NCBI GenBank assembly: GCA_963377175.1
Contig: CAUJNA010003502.1
Span: 368,985 to 432,984 of the forward strand
DNA length: 64,000 nucleotides
Direction of reading: 5' to 3'
Source: Effrenium voratum
Taxonomy: Eukaryota; Sar; Dinophyceae; Suessiales; Symbiodiniaceae
Shown here in pieces: positions 35,493 through 47,181 of this stretch. Position 1 is the stretch's first letter. Each line of letters begins with the position of its first letter. The translations under genes were made by a program, and so were the position numbers. The notes beneath the pieces are model-generated. The model searched no databases and was not told the origin of the DNA. It saw nothing but the letters and a program-made list of their open reading frames with translations.

Positions 35493-35657
35493 GATTACCT
35501 GGACTTGTACCTGATCCACTTCCCCATCTCGCTGGCCTTCGTTCCCTTCGAGGAGCGCTACCCCCCCGAGTGGACGGACAAACGTGGCAATGCTGGGCAC
35601 CTGGTTCTGGATCCAGTGCCCTACCGTGCCCTGGAAAAGGGTCTAAGGACATGGGAG
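35493..35657 (+). CDS. Aldo-keto reductase, exon DYLDLYLIHFPISLAF
   Basis: After TTCAAG the frame reads DYLDLYLIHFPISLAF, then VPFEERYPPEWTDKRGNAG and LVLDPVPYRALEK...RTWE. It carries the catalytic His of LIHFP, completing the Asp-Tyr-Lys-His tetrad. The VPFEERYPPEW segment is characteristic of the xylose/aldose-reductase branch. The 3' boundary is uncertain: ends at 35633 (GA donor) or about 35657 (after TWE) both give sensible joins. Confidence 0.9.
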
Positions 35658-37648
35658 CCAATCTTTTTGTTGGGTTCGAATTGGTTTGAAATGGCTTAGT
35701 ATTGGTTCCAAAATGTCCCCTCAGACTGGAGTTTGGTCGACGGGAAGTTGCTCGTTTGGAATTGGGTGCGCATTGGCTAATTCTAGTTGATAGTATCAGA
35801 GATTTGGAATCTTAGCCATGGCATTTGTTCATAGGGGGAATGAACTAGATGAGATCACAATTGTTTTGCATCGAGTTCACTAGTGTGCCAATTTGCGTCA
35901 TCGATTTTTTCGGAAAGAATCTTGGGCAGCACTGCGTTTTGGACATGTTGGCAATGTCATTCCGGTTTGATGAAGCGATGTGAAGCAATGCAAGTTTAAG
36001 AGTGGGATCCCTGGGCTTCATAGGATGTCACTGACCCAGACTGGGCAGATTCGACTCAGGGGAGACCTGGGAGGCCATGGAGGCGCTTCAGGACTCCGTT
36101 CGCCTGGGAAGAGATCGGTTCCCGGCCATCGACTTTTGGGGGGTTGGGGTTTATGATTGACATACTGATATGTTTGTATCTCACTATTCTGACTAAAGGA
36201 TAGCACGACATGTGTCTAGCCTGGCTGTGACTTGTTCAGGGCCAATTTGCAACTCCAGCGGCTCAGACCCTCAGATGCAAAGTCTCCGAATGATTTTCGG
36301 CTTCAAGCTTCCTTCAGCAACTGGAAAAAGGCCGTTTCAGGAATGAGCCAGGGCCAGCATTGCACATGTTCCCACCCTTTCAACAACAACTTAATCTCTC
36401 AAGACCTGCATTGTTCATGGTGGCTCCTGGATTCGGCTGAAAAAAGCTGCACTCCACGTCGGACTCCTCACAGGTACGCGCCTGCAATCTGCTCAACAGC
36501 ACAGAATCCTCGCAGTATCCCTCAATGTCTCGAGCAAAACGATGCCCATTTTGAGGTTCCGCATTCAAGGAAATGTGTCCGACAACGCTTAAGCACAAAC
36601 TGCGAGGTTGCGTGACCGATTGGTCTGTCAAACGCTGGCTGAGCACGGCCGAGCACGGCTGAGCGGATGAGCACGTGTGAGTATGACCAAGCACTAACGT
36701 GAGGTTTCATGACCAACAAGCGGCATGTGTCGCGACGTCCAGTCACTGGCAAACCATGACGATGTTACGGTCACATATGCACAGAGCGTCAGCAGCTGGC
36801 GTAGCAAGCTGAATGCAATCTGTGGAGTGATTCGCAGCCCCCTAGACGCTCAACCCAAGAGATCCTATGCTCCAAGCTTTCTTTTAGCATTGGCACACAT
36901 TTGCAGCAAAGACAAACACCAAAGGACAAATGCAGGGTTTGCACCCCCTAGATTTCGACCCTGAGAGTAGTCAAAACCAGCACTACCAGCATCACCTACC
37001 AGCGCGGGGATGGTGAGGATGCAGGCCTGCAACCAAACACACTGGCCTTTCGCACTTTTCAGAAAACACGGTTCCTGAAAGGATTTAGTTTTGCCACCTT
37101 TGCCTGCTGTTTCAAGGGGGTTCTACACCTACCACATGTGTTTTGTGTGTATCCTGGAAAAAACTGTTTGGAGCAACATGCCTCGAGCAAAGCGCACATG
37201 TGCAGATTCAGGGAGCTGTTTGCCTGTAGACGCTCTCAGAGCCCAAAATGCCCAACACCTTCTGAAACAGCCGCACATGCGCAAAATTCAAACTCTTTAG
37301 ACTCAGACTGACCTCGATGATGCTGAGCTGCTGGGGATGCAGCACCTGCCATCCTTGAATCCTGAAGCAACCAGACATGCCAACAAATGCGGGTTTTTGC
37401 ACACCTGGATTTGTGGGCACCCAAAATGCAGGCCCCAAAGAGACCAATTGCGTTTTTTCTGCATGGTTCACCATGATGAGCAACACAGAGTCTTATGCGG
37501 ATTTGAGAGGTAAGAGCTCAGCTCCATAGCGCGCAGTCAACATGGACTCCACTGACCCGAGAGATCTCTTACGCCTTGCTTCCGACATAGACGTTTACCC
37601 TCCTCTTTACTGGTCCTGATCCGCGGCTTTCATGGAATCGCTTTGCTG
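35658..37648. other. Reductase intron
   Basis: I see no coding exon here. Short tandem GAGCACGGC-type units occur at 36640-36675. Confidence 0.5.
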
Positions 37649-37763
37649 TCCATGCTTGAAGATGTTGCGAGTGAGGACTTGGGGAAAGCCAAGCACATCG
37701 GGGTCAGCAACCTAACAGTGCAGAGCCTCATGGATGTGCTCTCCTACTGTAGGGTGAAGCCAG
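37649..37763 (+). CDS. Aldo-keto reductase, exon SMLEDVASEDLGKAKHIGVSN
   Basis: The frame reads through MLEDVASEDLGKAKHIGVSN, then LTVQSLMDVLSYCRVKP, matching the barrel strand 6 region (IGVSNF) of the family. The donor at 37764 is GC and splits the codon so that KP joins AVNQ in the next exon. The 5' boundary is not resolved because no AG lies immediately upstream of the family match. Confidence 0.85.
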
Positions 37764-37987
37764 GCGCTGGGTTGATTCTGAGGAATAGCCAATGGGTCAA
37801 GGCATTCGGAAGGACAAAGCTGACGTGGTTCATTTAGCGCCCAGATATGCCCGGCCCCCATTCTTGATCATGTTCGGAGGCCAATGCCGGCTGTTTTCTT
37901 GCTTGGATGTTTGTACAAAAATGTTGGGAGTTGTGTTTGGGTTTGCGCCATGAAATCATATGCCAATCGCCGGCGCCACGCGGCCAG

Positions 37988-38093
37988 CTGTCAACCAGAT
38001 TGAGAGCCACGTCTACTTGCAGCAGCCAGACCTAGTCCAATTCTGCATCCAGCAGGGCATTGGGGTCACCTGCTTCTCACCCTTCGGCGCGAG
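37988..38093 (+). CDS. Aldo-keto reductase, exon AVNQIESHVYLQQPDLV
   Basis: After GGCCAG the sequence encodes AVNQIESHVYLQQPDLVQF, then QQGIGVTCFSPFGA, the conserved substrate and cofactor loop region. The family has ExHPY where this protein has ESHVY. The preceding intron is 224 nt with GC-AG ends. The 3' end near 38093 is approximate, since no standard donor gives the expected join. Confidence 0.88.
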
Positions 38094-39541
38094 TCCTGGC
38101 ACAGGGGCAGAGATGGCAGAGCTTCCACGGAAAACGACGGGGGGCCATTTGCGACCATGGGGTCACTTTCCACGTGTTTGCTGGCGTTCCTCGGTGGCCA
38201 GCGATATCTTTTCACACTGGGAGATCGGAAAGATTGTCCCATCGAAAGAAACTCTTCGGCCCGGATCAACAAAGCATTCAGTTTGCGATTCGTTTGCTCC
38301 GGCTCCTTTCTGGAGACGGTGGTCCGTCGCAGGCATGCTTTGCCCGCTGACAGCAAAAAAAGGTGCAGTGCGGAACAAGTCAAACACACACACACACACA
38401 CTAAGCAAGGCTGACTCAACATGTAGATTGTGTGGTGTGTGAGTGTTGTTTGTGCGCGGTGTAAGTACAGCAGGACTTCGCTTTGCAGGAGTCGCTTCGG
38501 CATTCCACCCCATGGCTGTTGCGTCGCGAACATGCAAGTAGTGTGTCTCCTTGATGCAAGGCAGTATCCCAATCAAGTCCAAACAGCAATTGCGCCACGC
38601 ACCTGGTTGCCGAGCGACAAGAGGTCCGGCATTCCATTCAGAAAGTTGCAATCAGAAAGGGCAGTCCAAAACGGCAGTACCTTTTTGACTGGGGAGAGTG
38701 TGAAAAATGCACATGGCTCACTTTCCGCTAGCTCCAAGCAATCAGTCTGGCGCAAGCATGCGCAAAGCTGCTAAATGGATCGACCCTCATGCGCGCGCGC
38801 GCGTTTTGAACGATGTTGATGAGAAAGCGAAGGCAGTGCTACGGGTGTGCAGACAGACTTGGCTGCGCAAAACTCTGACGGGGCATGCCATTTTGAGAGC
38901 TGCAGCTCGCAACTTTCAGGCACCTTTCATTGTGCCTTGTAACATCGCTGCCAGGTACCTGCAGCTTGAGCTTGGTAGCAACTTTGAATAAGAGCCAGAC
39001 AAGAACAAGCCCAGTCCAGTGTCAAGGAGGTACCTTTTTGTGGGCGATGCTACACTAAGCAACGCTCCGCACAGGAGAGACTTTTTTTTTTATGAAAGCT
39101 CCTGAGCAAAAACGACGTATTAAAGACTCTGGCTGGCATTCGACCTTCAAGGTATGGATGCATGTGACATGCCAGCTACATTCGGCAAGCCAGGTCAGGA
39201 GATGTTGGATTGGATGCCTTGCAAACTTCTCCTGTGACCCAATCTTTATGAAGGTGTCTGATTTTTTTCCGGGTCCATGTGTCTTTTGTACCTTGAACTC
39301 GGTTTCCTTTGGCATGCTTTGCAGGCAGATTCTTCCCCAAGCTTTGGACAGGGCTCAATCAAGGATACATACAACCACTTGCCCGGGCCGCCAGGGTTTG
39401 GATCCTCGAAATCAGGTATTTGGTGTGAGCTGGCCCAAACATATCCTACAAACTGCCAAACAATCCCCTTTCCCCCCCCCCCAAAAAAAAAACCTCAGAA
39501 AGTTCCCGCGGCCAACGGGACTCCAGCTGTCCGGTTTTCAG
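38094..39541. other. Reductase intron
   Basis: No exon recognised. It includes a (CA)n tract at 38388-38401 and an alternating GCGCGC run near 38793-38804. Confidence 0.5.
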
Positions 39542-39639
39542 GAAGAGTTACGTGTCCATCGGCCTGGCGGCGCCGGAGGAGGACTGCTTTCACGAGGTCC
39601 TGCTGCAAGGTCTGGCCGCGAAGCACCAGAAGTCTGTGG
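39542..39639 (+). CDS. Aldo-keto reductase, exon SYVSIGLAAPEED...AAKHQKSVG
   Basis: After TTTTCAG the frame reads KSYVSIGLAAPEEDCF, then LAAKHQKSVG. In the family this segment is followed by QVILRFLVQRG, exactly what the next exon supplies through a GC donor at 39640 that splits the Gly codon. Confidence 0.85.
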
Positions 39640-39752
39640 GCACCTGGACCAAGTTGGACTCCAAATAGGTTCCCCAATTAAATAGCGCTTGTGGTTCTGA
39701 TACCCTAGAAGCGCAAAGGTTGCTACCAATTCTAGAAAGGGAAGCTATGCTG

Positions 39753-39789
39753 CTTGTGAGGGCTTCTCATTGTGAGAAGCCCTCGCAAG
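39753..39789 (+). ncRNA. Long intronic hairpin
   Basis: CTTGTGAGGGCTTCTCA pairs with TGAGAAGCCCTCGCAAG over 17 consecutive pairs (one G-T) around a TTG loop. Flanks at about 39738-39752 and 39790-39806 (GAAGCTATGCTG and GAAGCAACAGCTTTC) extend the pairing imperfectly. It lies in the reductase intron. It could be a miRNA-like precursor, a tiny foldback element or a fortuitous palindrome; there is no expression evidence. Confidence 0.45.
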
Positions 39790-40542
39790 GGAAGCAACAG
39801 CTTTCGGGATGGCTTCCTTTTTGCAGAATCGATGTTGCGGATGCGACTTCAATGAATCCAGACAGTTGTCCAGATGCGCCGGATTGGTTCCCACACCATT
39901 GGCGGCGGAAAACCCTAAGCCCTAAACATGCACCCAAAGAGGAGGGGGTTGGCACACAAAACATGAACATGCCACAATGAATGTGCTTCGTTTTGACCAT
40001 GGCTATTGGCCATTGTTGGCCGTTTGTTCACGTTACTTTGGTTTCAGGGTTGTGAGAAGGTTCCGGCTTGATGCAAAGGAACCTGTTGGCAACCTTCAAG
40101 CCTTTTAATATATGCATCACAGAAGCAGGCAATTCCCTGTTTTGATGTCCTTGCTCAGCTCAGCTGTTGCTTGTGCTGCCTCCCCAGGAGCTGAAAACAT
40201 GGTACCTTGGACCGATTTGAGCAAGATCCTGAGTCAGCATATCGAGCATCAGGAAACCGGCACCCGTAGGACAGTGTGCAACTCTCGGATCAGCTTGACT
40301 CTGAGGTCCTGAATGTCCTTTGCTTGGCATGCTGAAATATTTTTGAGAAGCAGATCCCCCTAGTAATGGCATCCGACTATGGGCTCTTGAAGGATGCATT
40401 TGGACTAAAGGCCAAGTTTGCCAGCTAGTTTAAAGGGCAGGTTTGCCAGCTGTGTTTTCATCAGGTTGGTTTTGGACGCATCGTTTAAGGAGCCCTGTGA
40501 CGGAACATTGGACGGTTTGGGGTCTCCCGTTCACGCTTCGAG

Positions 40543-40600
40543 GTCAGATCATTCTCAGGTTCCTGGTGCAGCGCGGTTGCTCGGTGGTGCCTAAGAGCCA
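40543..40600 (+). CDS. Aldo-keto reductase, exon QIILRFLVQRGCSVVPKSQ
   Basis: After TTCGAG the frame reads QIILRFLVQRGCSVVPKSQ, the NADPH-binding VxPKS motif of the family. A GA donor (GACGCTT) at 40601 splits the last Gln codon and gives PKSQSVERLKENL across the junction. Confidence 0.9.
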
Positions 40601-41555
40601 GACGCTTGCACGCAAGGCCGGCTTTCAGCCTTCGAGTCCCTTGCTTATCTCCGGACCATCTCCGGACCCTCCAAAAAAGGTCAACCCCAAGAAGGGTTCC
40701 CTGTTGCGAATGTGTCCCTCAGGCATGGTCCGATGCCATCGGATCAGTTAGCATTCGTGGAAAGCCACTTTGGGGAAGAGGCCTTCGAGCGGTTCAGAGG
40801 GGGCACAGGTGATGACCCGGCAAAGAACCAACATTCAACATGTTCTTTCTGTGTTGGAATTCATTCGTTGTTTTCGGGGACTTGTCATCATTGCAAGGCT
40901 TGCAGAGTTTGCCAAAGAGCTTGCTAGAAATATACGAGCTGCAAGACATTATGACATGTGCTGAAGATGTTCGAAGCGCGGTGCAGACGTCGGATGAGTT
41001 GCGGTGTGAGGAACATTAGTTGGTTTGATGTTCTTGTTTGCTTTGCGGGCTAAACACAGAAGAGCTGAACACACTTCCTTGTCGCATTCAGTTTTGGATC
41101 CACGCGGCAAGAGCTGCAGCGGCAATGACAGACAGGATGCATCGTCAAAGTTGCACGCAGAGATGTTTTGTGAGAGATGCGTTGGCTGTGCAACATCTGG
41201 AAATGCTATGGAAGCTGCAGTGAAACGTCCATAATTGTCTTCTTTGTCTGTGCATCTCCGAGCCCATGAGAACAGCAGCCGCGTCGGACCTATTGCTGAA
41301 GGTTGTTGACTGACGGAGTGGCCGCGACTGGCGACATGTTGCTTTGTTTGCTTACCAGCGCATGTCCTTTCTCTTATCCAGGGTCCGCAAGTATGGCTGG
41401 CAATCTTCTGCTCCCCAGATCCCCAGATCATGGCCGGAACCCGTTCGGTGTAACACGCGCGGTGCTTGTGAATTCAATGTGTGTGTGTGTGTGCGTTGGT
41501 GGTTAGTCGCTAAAGTCAGAAGAGAGAACAACACTTGGTTGACAAGTGTCCCGAG

Positions 41556-41640
41556 GAGTGTGGAGAGACTAAAGGAGAATCTGGATGTCTTCGGCTTTGA
41601 GCTCTCTGCTGAGGAGATGCAACAAGTGCGGAAGTTGGAG
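41556..41640 (+). CDS. Aldo-keto reductase, exon SVERLKENLDVFGFELSAEEM
   Basis: After CCCGAG the frame reads SVERLKENLDVFGFELSAEE, then MQQVRKLE, the C-terminal helix of the family that contacts the cofactor adenosine. The exon end is approximate (a GT follows GGAG at 41640). The expected last 20-30 residues were not found with confidence. Confidence 0.9.
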
Positions 41641-42716
41641 TTCCTGGGCACGAATGTGTATGTGCATGTTTGCGGACCTTGTTGGACATTTCTGGGACCG
41701 CCCAGAAGACATTTAAATCACACCCATATGTAGTGCTTGCCGAGATTGAAATGCGACAAAGTTGCAGCTGCCGTAGGTTTGAATCAGAGTGTAGCTTGAC
41801 CAACATGGTTCGAGGGACTAGCTGCAGAACATGTCAGAACATGCAATTATATTAAGCAGGCAAACCCAACACGCACAAGATGCCTAGAGTAAAGCATTGT
41901 ACGGCGAGTTTGCCCAGCGCTATACTGGGCTTATGTTTGTTACCCGAAAAGGAGTTGGCTTGGGATGCAGGCGTGGGCGACGCTTCAATGACCCCGGGGT
42001 CTTCGCGCGTGGCTGGGGTGCTCCTGGATCGGTGGTGGCAGCCGTTGGGTGCCCCATCTATGCCTAGCGGGCGCTGTGGGGCCGTGAGCCGTGAGCCCAT
42101 CTCACGTTGTTGGCCCCTGGTGTGGAAAACAGGGGATGCCCTTTGTGGCCTTTCCAAGGGAAACCTTGGACGATGAGGTGGCCATGTACAGAGGAGCATG
42201 CGGCGACGTTGGCCCATGAGTCCATGCTTTACTTTGGGTGCCATGCGCGTCACTGCAATCATATCAGCAATGGCCAGTATGCAACCCCATGCTGAACCCC
42301 ACAATCAACAACAGCTGCTTCTCTTGGCACACGCCGAGCAGAATGTTGGAGCATGAGTTGCGTTCATATTAATTAATATTGTTGCTTCGCTGAATCCATG
42401 GCTCTTTCGTGCAACTGCACTGCAATGGCGTATTCGACTCGCACCAAACCTGTGGCAAGTTCATGTGGAAAAGCCCAAGGCAGTTTGATTGGTGATGTGA
42501 CGCCGCCGGAGTTTGGACTCAGAGATGGGCATGAGCCATGACAGTTTGCATTTATCCCCGCCCCCGATATCGCTTGCCAGGTGGCGGGAGGAATATTCCA
42601 ATAGCCCATATTCAACTTGATTGTTTTTGCAGAGGCCACCACTAGGCCTGACACCTGTCCTGGTTTTTGCCAGAAATTCCCCCACGCACCGATCCCTCTG
42701 CCGATCCCGGGCCGCC
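41641..42716. other. Reductase 3' region and intergenic spacer
   Basis: The last reductase exon and 3' untranslated region should lie here but could not be identified. Pyrimidine-rich stretches ending in AG just before 42717 (TTGTTTTTGCAG, GGTTTTTGCCAG) would suit cis- or spliced-leader acceptor sites for the next gene. Confidence 0.45.
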
Positions 42717-42900
42717 ATGTCGTTGCCTGACCTTCGACGTTTGGTTCAGCGGGCCTCCCCCCGGGTGGAGGACGTGCGCTCGCCGGACCGCACGGATATC
42801 ATCCGCCGGGAGCACGGCCATTTGCCCCTCCGCGAAGCCGTGGATGCCTTGGACGCTTTGCAGTTCTCAACGGCGTCCTTCCTTAGGCGCTTCCAGGCCG
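42717..42900 (+). CDS. TPR protein, first coding exon
   Basis: The ATG at 42717 opens MSLPDLRRLVQRASPRV, then RTDIIRREHGHLPLREAVDA and FLRRFQAEEFDQCTEC. No named domain covers this part. It is placed in the TPR gene because it is the nearest upstream protein-like exon on the same strand; it could be a separate gene. The 3' boundary is uncertain. Confidence 0.5.
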
Positions 42901-43129
42901 AAGAGTTCGATCAATGCACCGAATGTCTCCAAAGATCGAAAGCTTGACAGGCCTTTGACACACGTTACAGGAAAACGCAAAGCATCAATGTAACAAGGCC
43001 ATTGATGAGGGCATCAAGACTTGTCTTTGAAAGCCCACGTTCAAGCCAGGGCAGCTCCAACATTACAACAGTGCTTTTGTAACAGTCGCAAAGGCACAGA
43101 TGAATCGGAGACCCGTAATGAATACTTTT

Positions 43130-44110
43130 TCCCCCTTCCTGGGCTTGCAATACTAAATCAATTGGAAGCTCAAATTGAACCAAATGGAAACTCAAACCGG
43201 ATACCAAGTCAAATGCAAGCAGGCCCAGAAACTCAGACCCAGCGATACTAAATGAAATGGAAGCTCAGACCCAGGACAATCATTTCAATTGGAAACTCAG
43301 ACCGAGCAATACTGAATCATGCGGAAGCTCGGAACCAGCGATACGAAATCAAATTGACACACAGCCATACCAAATCAAACGCAAGCTTAAACCCAGCAAT
43401 ACGAATCAAATGGAAGCTCAGACCCAGCAAATCTAAATCACTTGGATCCAGCAATGCCACATCAAGTGGAAACTCAGATCCAGCAATACTGAATCAAAGG
43501 GGAACTTAGCCGCACTGAATCAAATGAGTACCAAAAGCTGAAGCAGAATTGAATGGGATCTCCGATCCAGCAATACTGATGCTGAATCAATTGGAACTCA
43601 AGACTCAAGTCCATCAATACTAAATCAAACATAAAGCCAACCTCAGACCCAGCAATACTAGGTAACTCGAACCCAGCAACTAAATCCAATGCACTCAAAT
43701 CCAGCAGTAGCAAGTCAAATGGAAACTCAGATCCAGCAATACTGAATCAACACTCAATCGATTGGAAGCTCAGACCCAGGAACCAAGTCAATTGCAAACT
43801 CAGACTCAGACTCAGCAATAGCAAACCAATACGCAGTCAAACGGAAGGTCAGACCCAGCAATACTGAATCAATTGGAAACTTAAACCCAGGAACACCGAA
43901 TCACCAGGAACCTAGACCGGCAATACAAAGTCAAATGCAGACTTTGCTCAATAATCGAACGGAAACTCAAAATGCAGCAATGCTGAATCGAATATAATTT
44001 CAGACTCACAAACTCACACCCAGCAATACATTTAAGCAAATGAACACTTGAAGCCAGCGATGCTGCATAAAACGGAAACTCAAACCCAGTAATGCTAAAT
44101 CAAAGGTCAA
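43130..44110. repeat. Degenerate minisatellite, main array
   Basis: About thirty imperfect copies of a 30-32-nt unit, (T)GAATCAAATGGAAACTCAG followed by ACCCAGCAATAC, fill almost 1 kb within an intron of the TPR gene. Units vary by substitutions and small indels, indicating an old array. It shares its unit with 4716-4890. Confidence 0.9.
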
Positions 44111-44238
44111 ATCCAATGTCGCTAGGACGCCCCATCAATTCTAAAGCATGTTTGGGGCTGCGCCTAAAAGTTGTTCAGGTGTCTTTCCTTGTTTGGGACA
44201 CTACGCGGACGGATGTTGACAGGTGTTTTGTTTTCCAG

Positions 44239-44324
44239 AGATCGAATGCCTGAGGAGCTCCAGCAAGAGCCTCAAGAAGAGGGTGCCGCAGAAGAAGCGA
44301 ATGCCGTAGCTTCCAAAACAGCAG
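44239..44324 (+). CDS. TPR protein, possible exon (acidic Gln/Glu-rich)
   Basis: After TTTTCCAG one frame reads RMPEELQQEPQEEGAAEE, then ANAV before a GC donor. The composition is plausible for a linker, but there is no domain, so this exon is tentative. Confidence 0.35.
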
Positions 44325-44613
44325 CTTGGGCAGCTTTGGTTTGGGACGAGTCCCCTTTGTGGTTACCTTCTAGGGATTCCTACAGTCAACAGTGGGGAAT
44401 ATGGATTAGGATTGGCCAACTCTTGTCATTGAACAGCCTGGAGGGACGTCGAGAAGAAGCAGCCGAGAAGAGTCTTAACAGCGTGGACGAGGGCTTGTTG
44501 AATTCCCGACCTTGTGTACCATGCTCACCGGCTACAAAGGCTCAAGTAGTGTGAGCAAATTTTTGAAACAACACGCTTCGTCCCTTACCTTGAACACCCA
44601 CTGATCTTTCCAG

Positions 44614-44724
44614 ACCCAGGAGCAGTTGAAGCAGTACTGCGCGGCACAGGAAGCGAAGCCACTGGTTGAGATGTCGGAGGACACTGTCGTGCATCAGCTG
44701 CAGAGGCTGATGAGTGGCTTGAAG
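44614..44724 (+). CDS. TPR protein, exon TQEQLKQYCAAQ...
   Basis: After CTTTCCAG the frame reads TQEQLKQYCAAQEAKPL, then VEMSEDTVVHQLQRLMSGLK, a helical segment with a good acceptor. The end is approximate. Confidence 0.55.
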
Positions 44725-44961
44725 CTTCTTGGCGTTCAGGCGGGCTTGGCGGGCACATATTCGGTGCCTCTTTTGTAGCTTTCCAGCTGACTGGTTCTGC
44801 GGTGAAACGAGCTTATCATCCACGCTGCCATGGCACACCGGAGATGTTTTGTTCTCCGCGCACCTTCCCACAGGTGCTGCTCTTCTAAGGGTTGATTCCC
44901 CATTCTTTCTAAGTTTCCGGAGGTTTTCTAGAAAGAAGGATCCCTGGAAAGAATGGAAAAG

Positions 44962-45099
44962 GTAGCACTAGAACTGTGGATGGACAAAGCTCACTTTGCG
45001 CCAGTCGGCCAGGCGCCTCCGCAGGGCGTGGAGCCATCATTGCCGAAGGAGTGGACGGATGCCCCGGAGGAGGGCTGGCAGCAGGTGCTCAATGACCGG
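44962..45099 (+). CDS. TPR protein, exon LELWMDKAHFAPVGQ...
   Basis: The frame reads VALELWMDKAHFAPVG, then PPQGVEPSLPKEWTDAPEEG and WQQVLNDR, followed by a GC donor. Codon-like composition and boundaries support an exon; no domain is recognised. Confidence 0.55.
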
Positions 45100-45766
45100 G
45101 CTTGACTCAAAATAGGGGAACCCCAGAGTGGTGGTTCTCCGTCTTGTGTCCCCTCAAAAGTGTTTTTTTCTTTGTTGGAAACTGAAATTGAGGTGATTCA
45201 AAGCAAACCAATCACTTTGTGAGTGCGTTCGCGTGTGTCAAGGGAGCGGAAAATAGCAAAGCAGTTGCTTTCCTGTTTGTTTCCCTGTTAGTTAAACCCA
45301 AGGTGAAAGGTTGGCCTCAACAAAGCACTCACACAGACTTGTATCTTGATTGAAAGCTGGAGGGCCGAAACAGAAGTTGTCATACATGTGCGAAACTGCA
45401 TGTTTGCCGCCTGCTCACTTACCTATTTGCACATTTACATCCCCGTACCTCTGCGCACTTACGCGCATAACATCTACAAGCCGATAAGCCAAGCCTACAG
45501 AGTTGCTAGCCTGCCTACACGACGCTTCCCTACCTTCCTACCTGCCTATCTTCTTTCCTGCTACCTTCTTACCTCGCTGACCTACCTACCAGCACCTAAT
45601 ACACGCGCATACCTTTCATGCATACATGCGTTTTGGTGGCCCCCTTTGATGTGGGGAGCTCGAGGGGTTAGCAGGCTGTGAAAATCTGCGAACTTTATTT
45701 CGGGACCCCTTGTCCGCCAGCCACGTTTGAGGTGGCCCAAGGTTCATGGCAGATGGGTGAATGTCA

Positions 45767-45827
45767 GGTGGCTTCTGAGGAGAAGGCCAAGGGCAGCGAG
45801 GCCTTCAAGCAGAAGAACTACCAAGGC
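45767..45827 (+). CDS. TPR protein, exon EEKAKGSEAFKQKNYQG
   Basis: Bounded by TGTCAG and a GC donor, it encodes VASEEKAKGSEAFKQKNYQG, the first helix of a tetratricopeptide repeat of the STI1/CHIP type (AxxxKxxGNExFKxxxYxxA). It joins in frame to AVEHYSKAIQ of the next exon. Confidence 0.8.
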
Positions 45828-46162
45828 GCCCCTTGGCAAACGAGGCAACTTGGCGCCGGGCACGTAGGGTTTCTGGTACATCCAAAACATGCAAACGGAA
45901 TCCGGTCAAAGTCAGCTGGTAAAAGTGACTTTGTAGCTGGCACACATGCATCGATTTAAGGCGGCCTGTGTGCTGCAGTGTTTGTTTTTCTATTTCTCCG
46001 GAAGTCGGCAAAAATCGGACACGCAATTCGATGCCTGCCCGACACGTCGTTCAGAGGATGTTCTCAAATATTCACCTTGGATTCTGATAAGAAAGAAGCT
46101 CTCCAATCGGGTCACATTGAGACTGGCAGACAGAGAAGGCTGCGAGAATCTTTCTGGCTAAG

Positions 46163-46192
46163 GCTGTGGAGCACTACAGCAAGGCCATCCAG
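46163..46192 (+). CDS. TPR protein, micro-exon AVEHYSKAIQ
   Basis: This ten-codon exon lies between GCTAAG and a GC donor and encodes AVEHYSKAIQ, the second helix of the same TPR. Its size and exact fit to the preceding exon leave little doubt despite its shortness. Confidence 0.82.
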
Positions 46193-46605
46193 GCAAGGGG
46201 AGTTCCAGGGTGCGGCCACGACGCTGGACAGCTCGATTGGTCGGCGTGTGCAGTCCACATCCCGGCTCTGTTGAAGACAAACTGCTTGCCAGACGCGTGC
46301 CCGAACGTTTCACAGCAACACGCCAACAAATGCGGGGTATACAGTGGGAAGAACTGATCGCATGCAACGTGAGCAGATATGAATTGGAGTTCATGCAGGT
46401 ATCCCTTCCGTAAAGTTGCGTGATGTTGCTTGGCCATTACTCGTTCATTTTGGGTTACTAAATTTGCTTCCTACATTTCGTTTTCCAGCGCTCTCGTAGT
46501 TTGCGCTTGATGTGGCATGCGGCATGTAGCAACAGCCAACATGCGCACATACACACAGACACTTTCGCAGAAGCAAGCCACTATCATGTTCAAGCTGAAT
46601 AATTG

Positions 46606-46622
46606 TTTTTTTTTTTTTTTTT
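46606..46622. repeat. Poly-T tract
   Basis: Seventeen consecutive T residues in an intron of the TPR gene. Confidence 0.9.
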
Positions 46623-46825
46623 GTGAGGACATTCGGACACACTCTCTCAAGAGGAAGATGCTCGAAGCAGAGATCGTCAACAGATCAAGCAACACAGAAC
46701 ACAAGCAAGCCGAGCAATCATTTTTTGCAGGTACGCTCAGAGAGCGTCCCTTCCGAATATCAGGATCAAGCCATCACTATCTTCGCAGTTGTGAAAAAAA
46801 CTGTGTTCCAAGGTGTGTCACATAT

Positions 46826-47098
46826 ACACACAATACACAATACACAATATACACAATACACAATATACACACACACGCGCACGCACGCACGCACCCACCC
46901 ACGCACTCCACGCACTCCACGCACCCACGCACCTGCGCACCTGCGCACCCACGCACCCACGCACCCACGCACCCACCCACCCACCCACCCACCCACTCAC
47001 CCACCCCCCCACCTACCCACCCACACACGCGCACACGCGCACACGCGCGCACACGCGCACAAGCGCACGCGCGCACGCGCACACGCACACGCACACTC
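46826..47098. repeat. CA/CACCC/CGCA microsatellite block
   Basis: Contiguous runs of (CA)n with AATA interruptions, then GCACCCAC-type units, a CACC array and finally GCGCACAC units. Thr/His/Pro-rich frames through it on the plus strand, and Val/Gly/Cys-rich ones on the minus strand, are artefacts. Confidence 0.95.
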
Positions 47099-47181
47099 CA
47101 GCTGATCTAGGGGACCTCTGGAAAAGCAGGTGGTTTGTGGTTCCTAGGCATATTCTTTTTGTATAAGGTTCGCTTCGCCAG

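Noticed and set aside
46500..47110. Long Thr/His/Pro-rich plus-strand and Val/Gly/Cys-rich minus-strand frames
   Set aside because: They are microsatellite translations.
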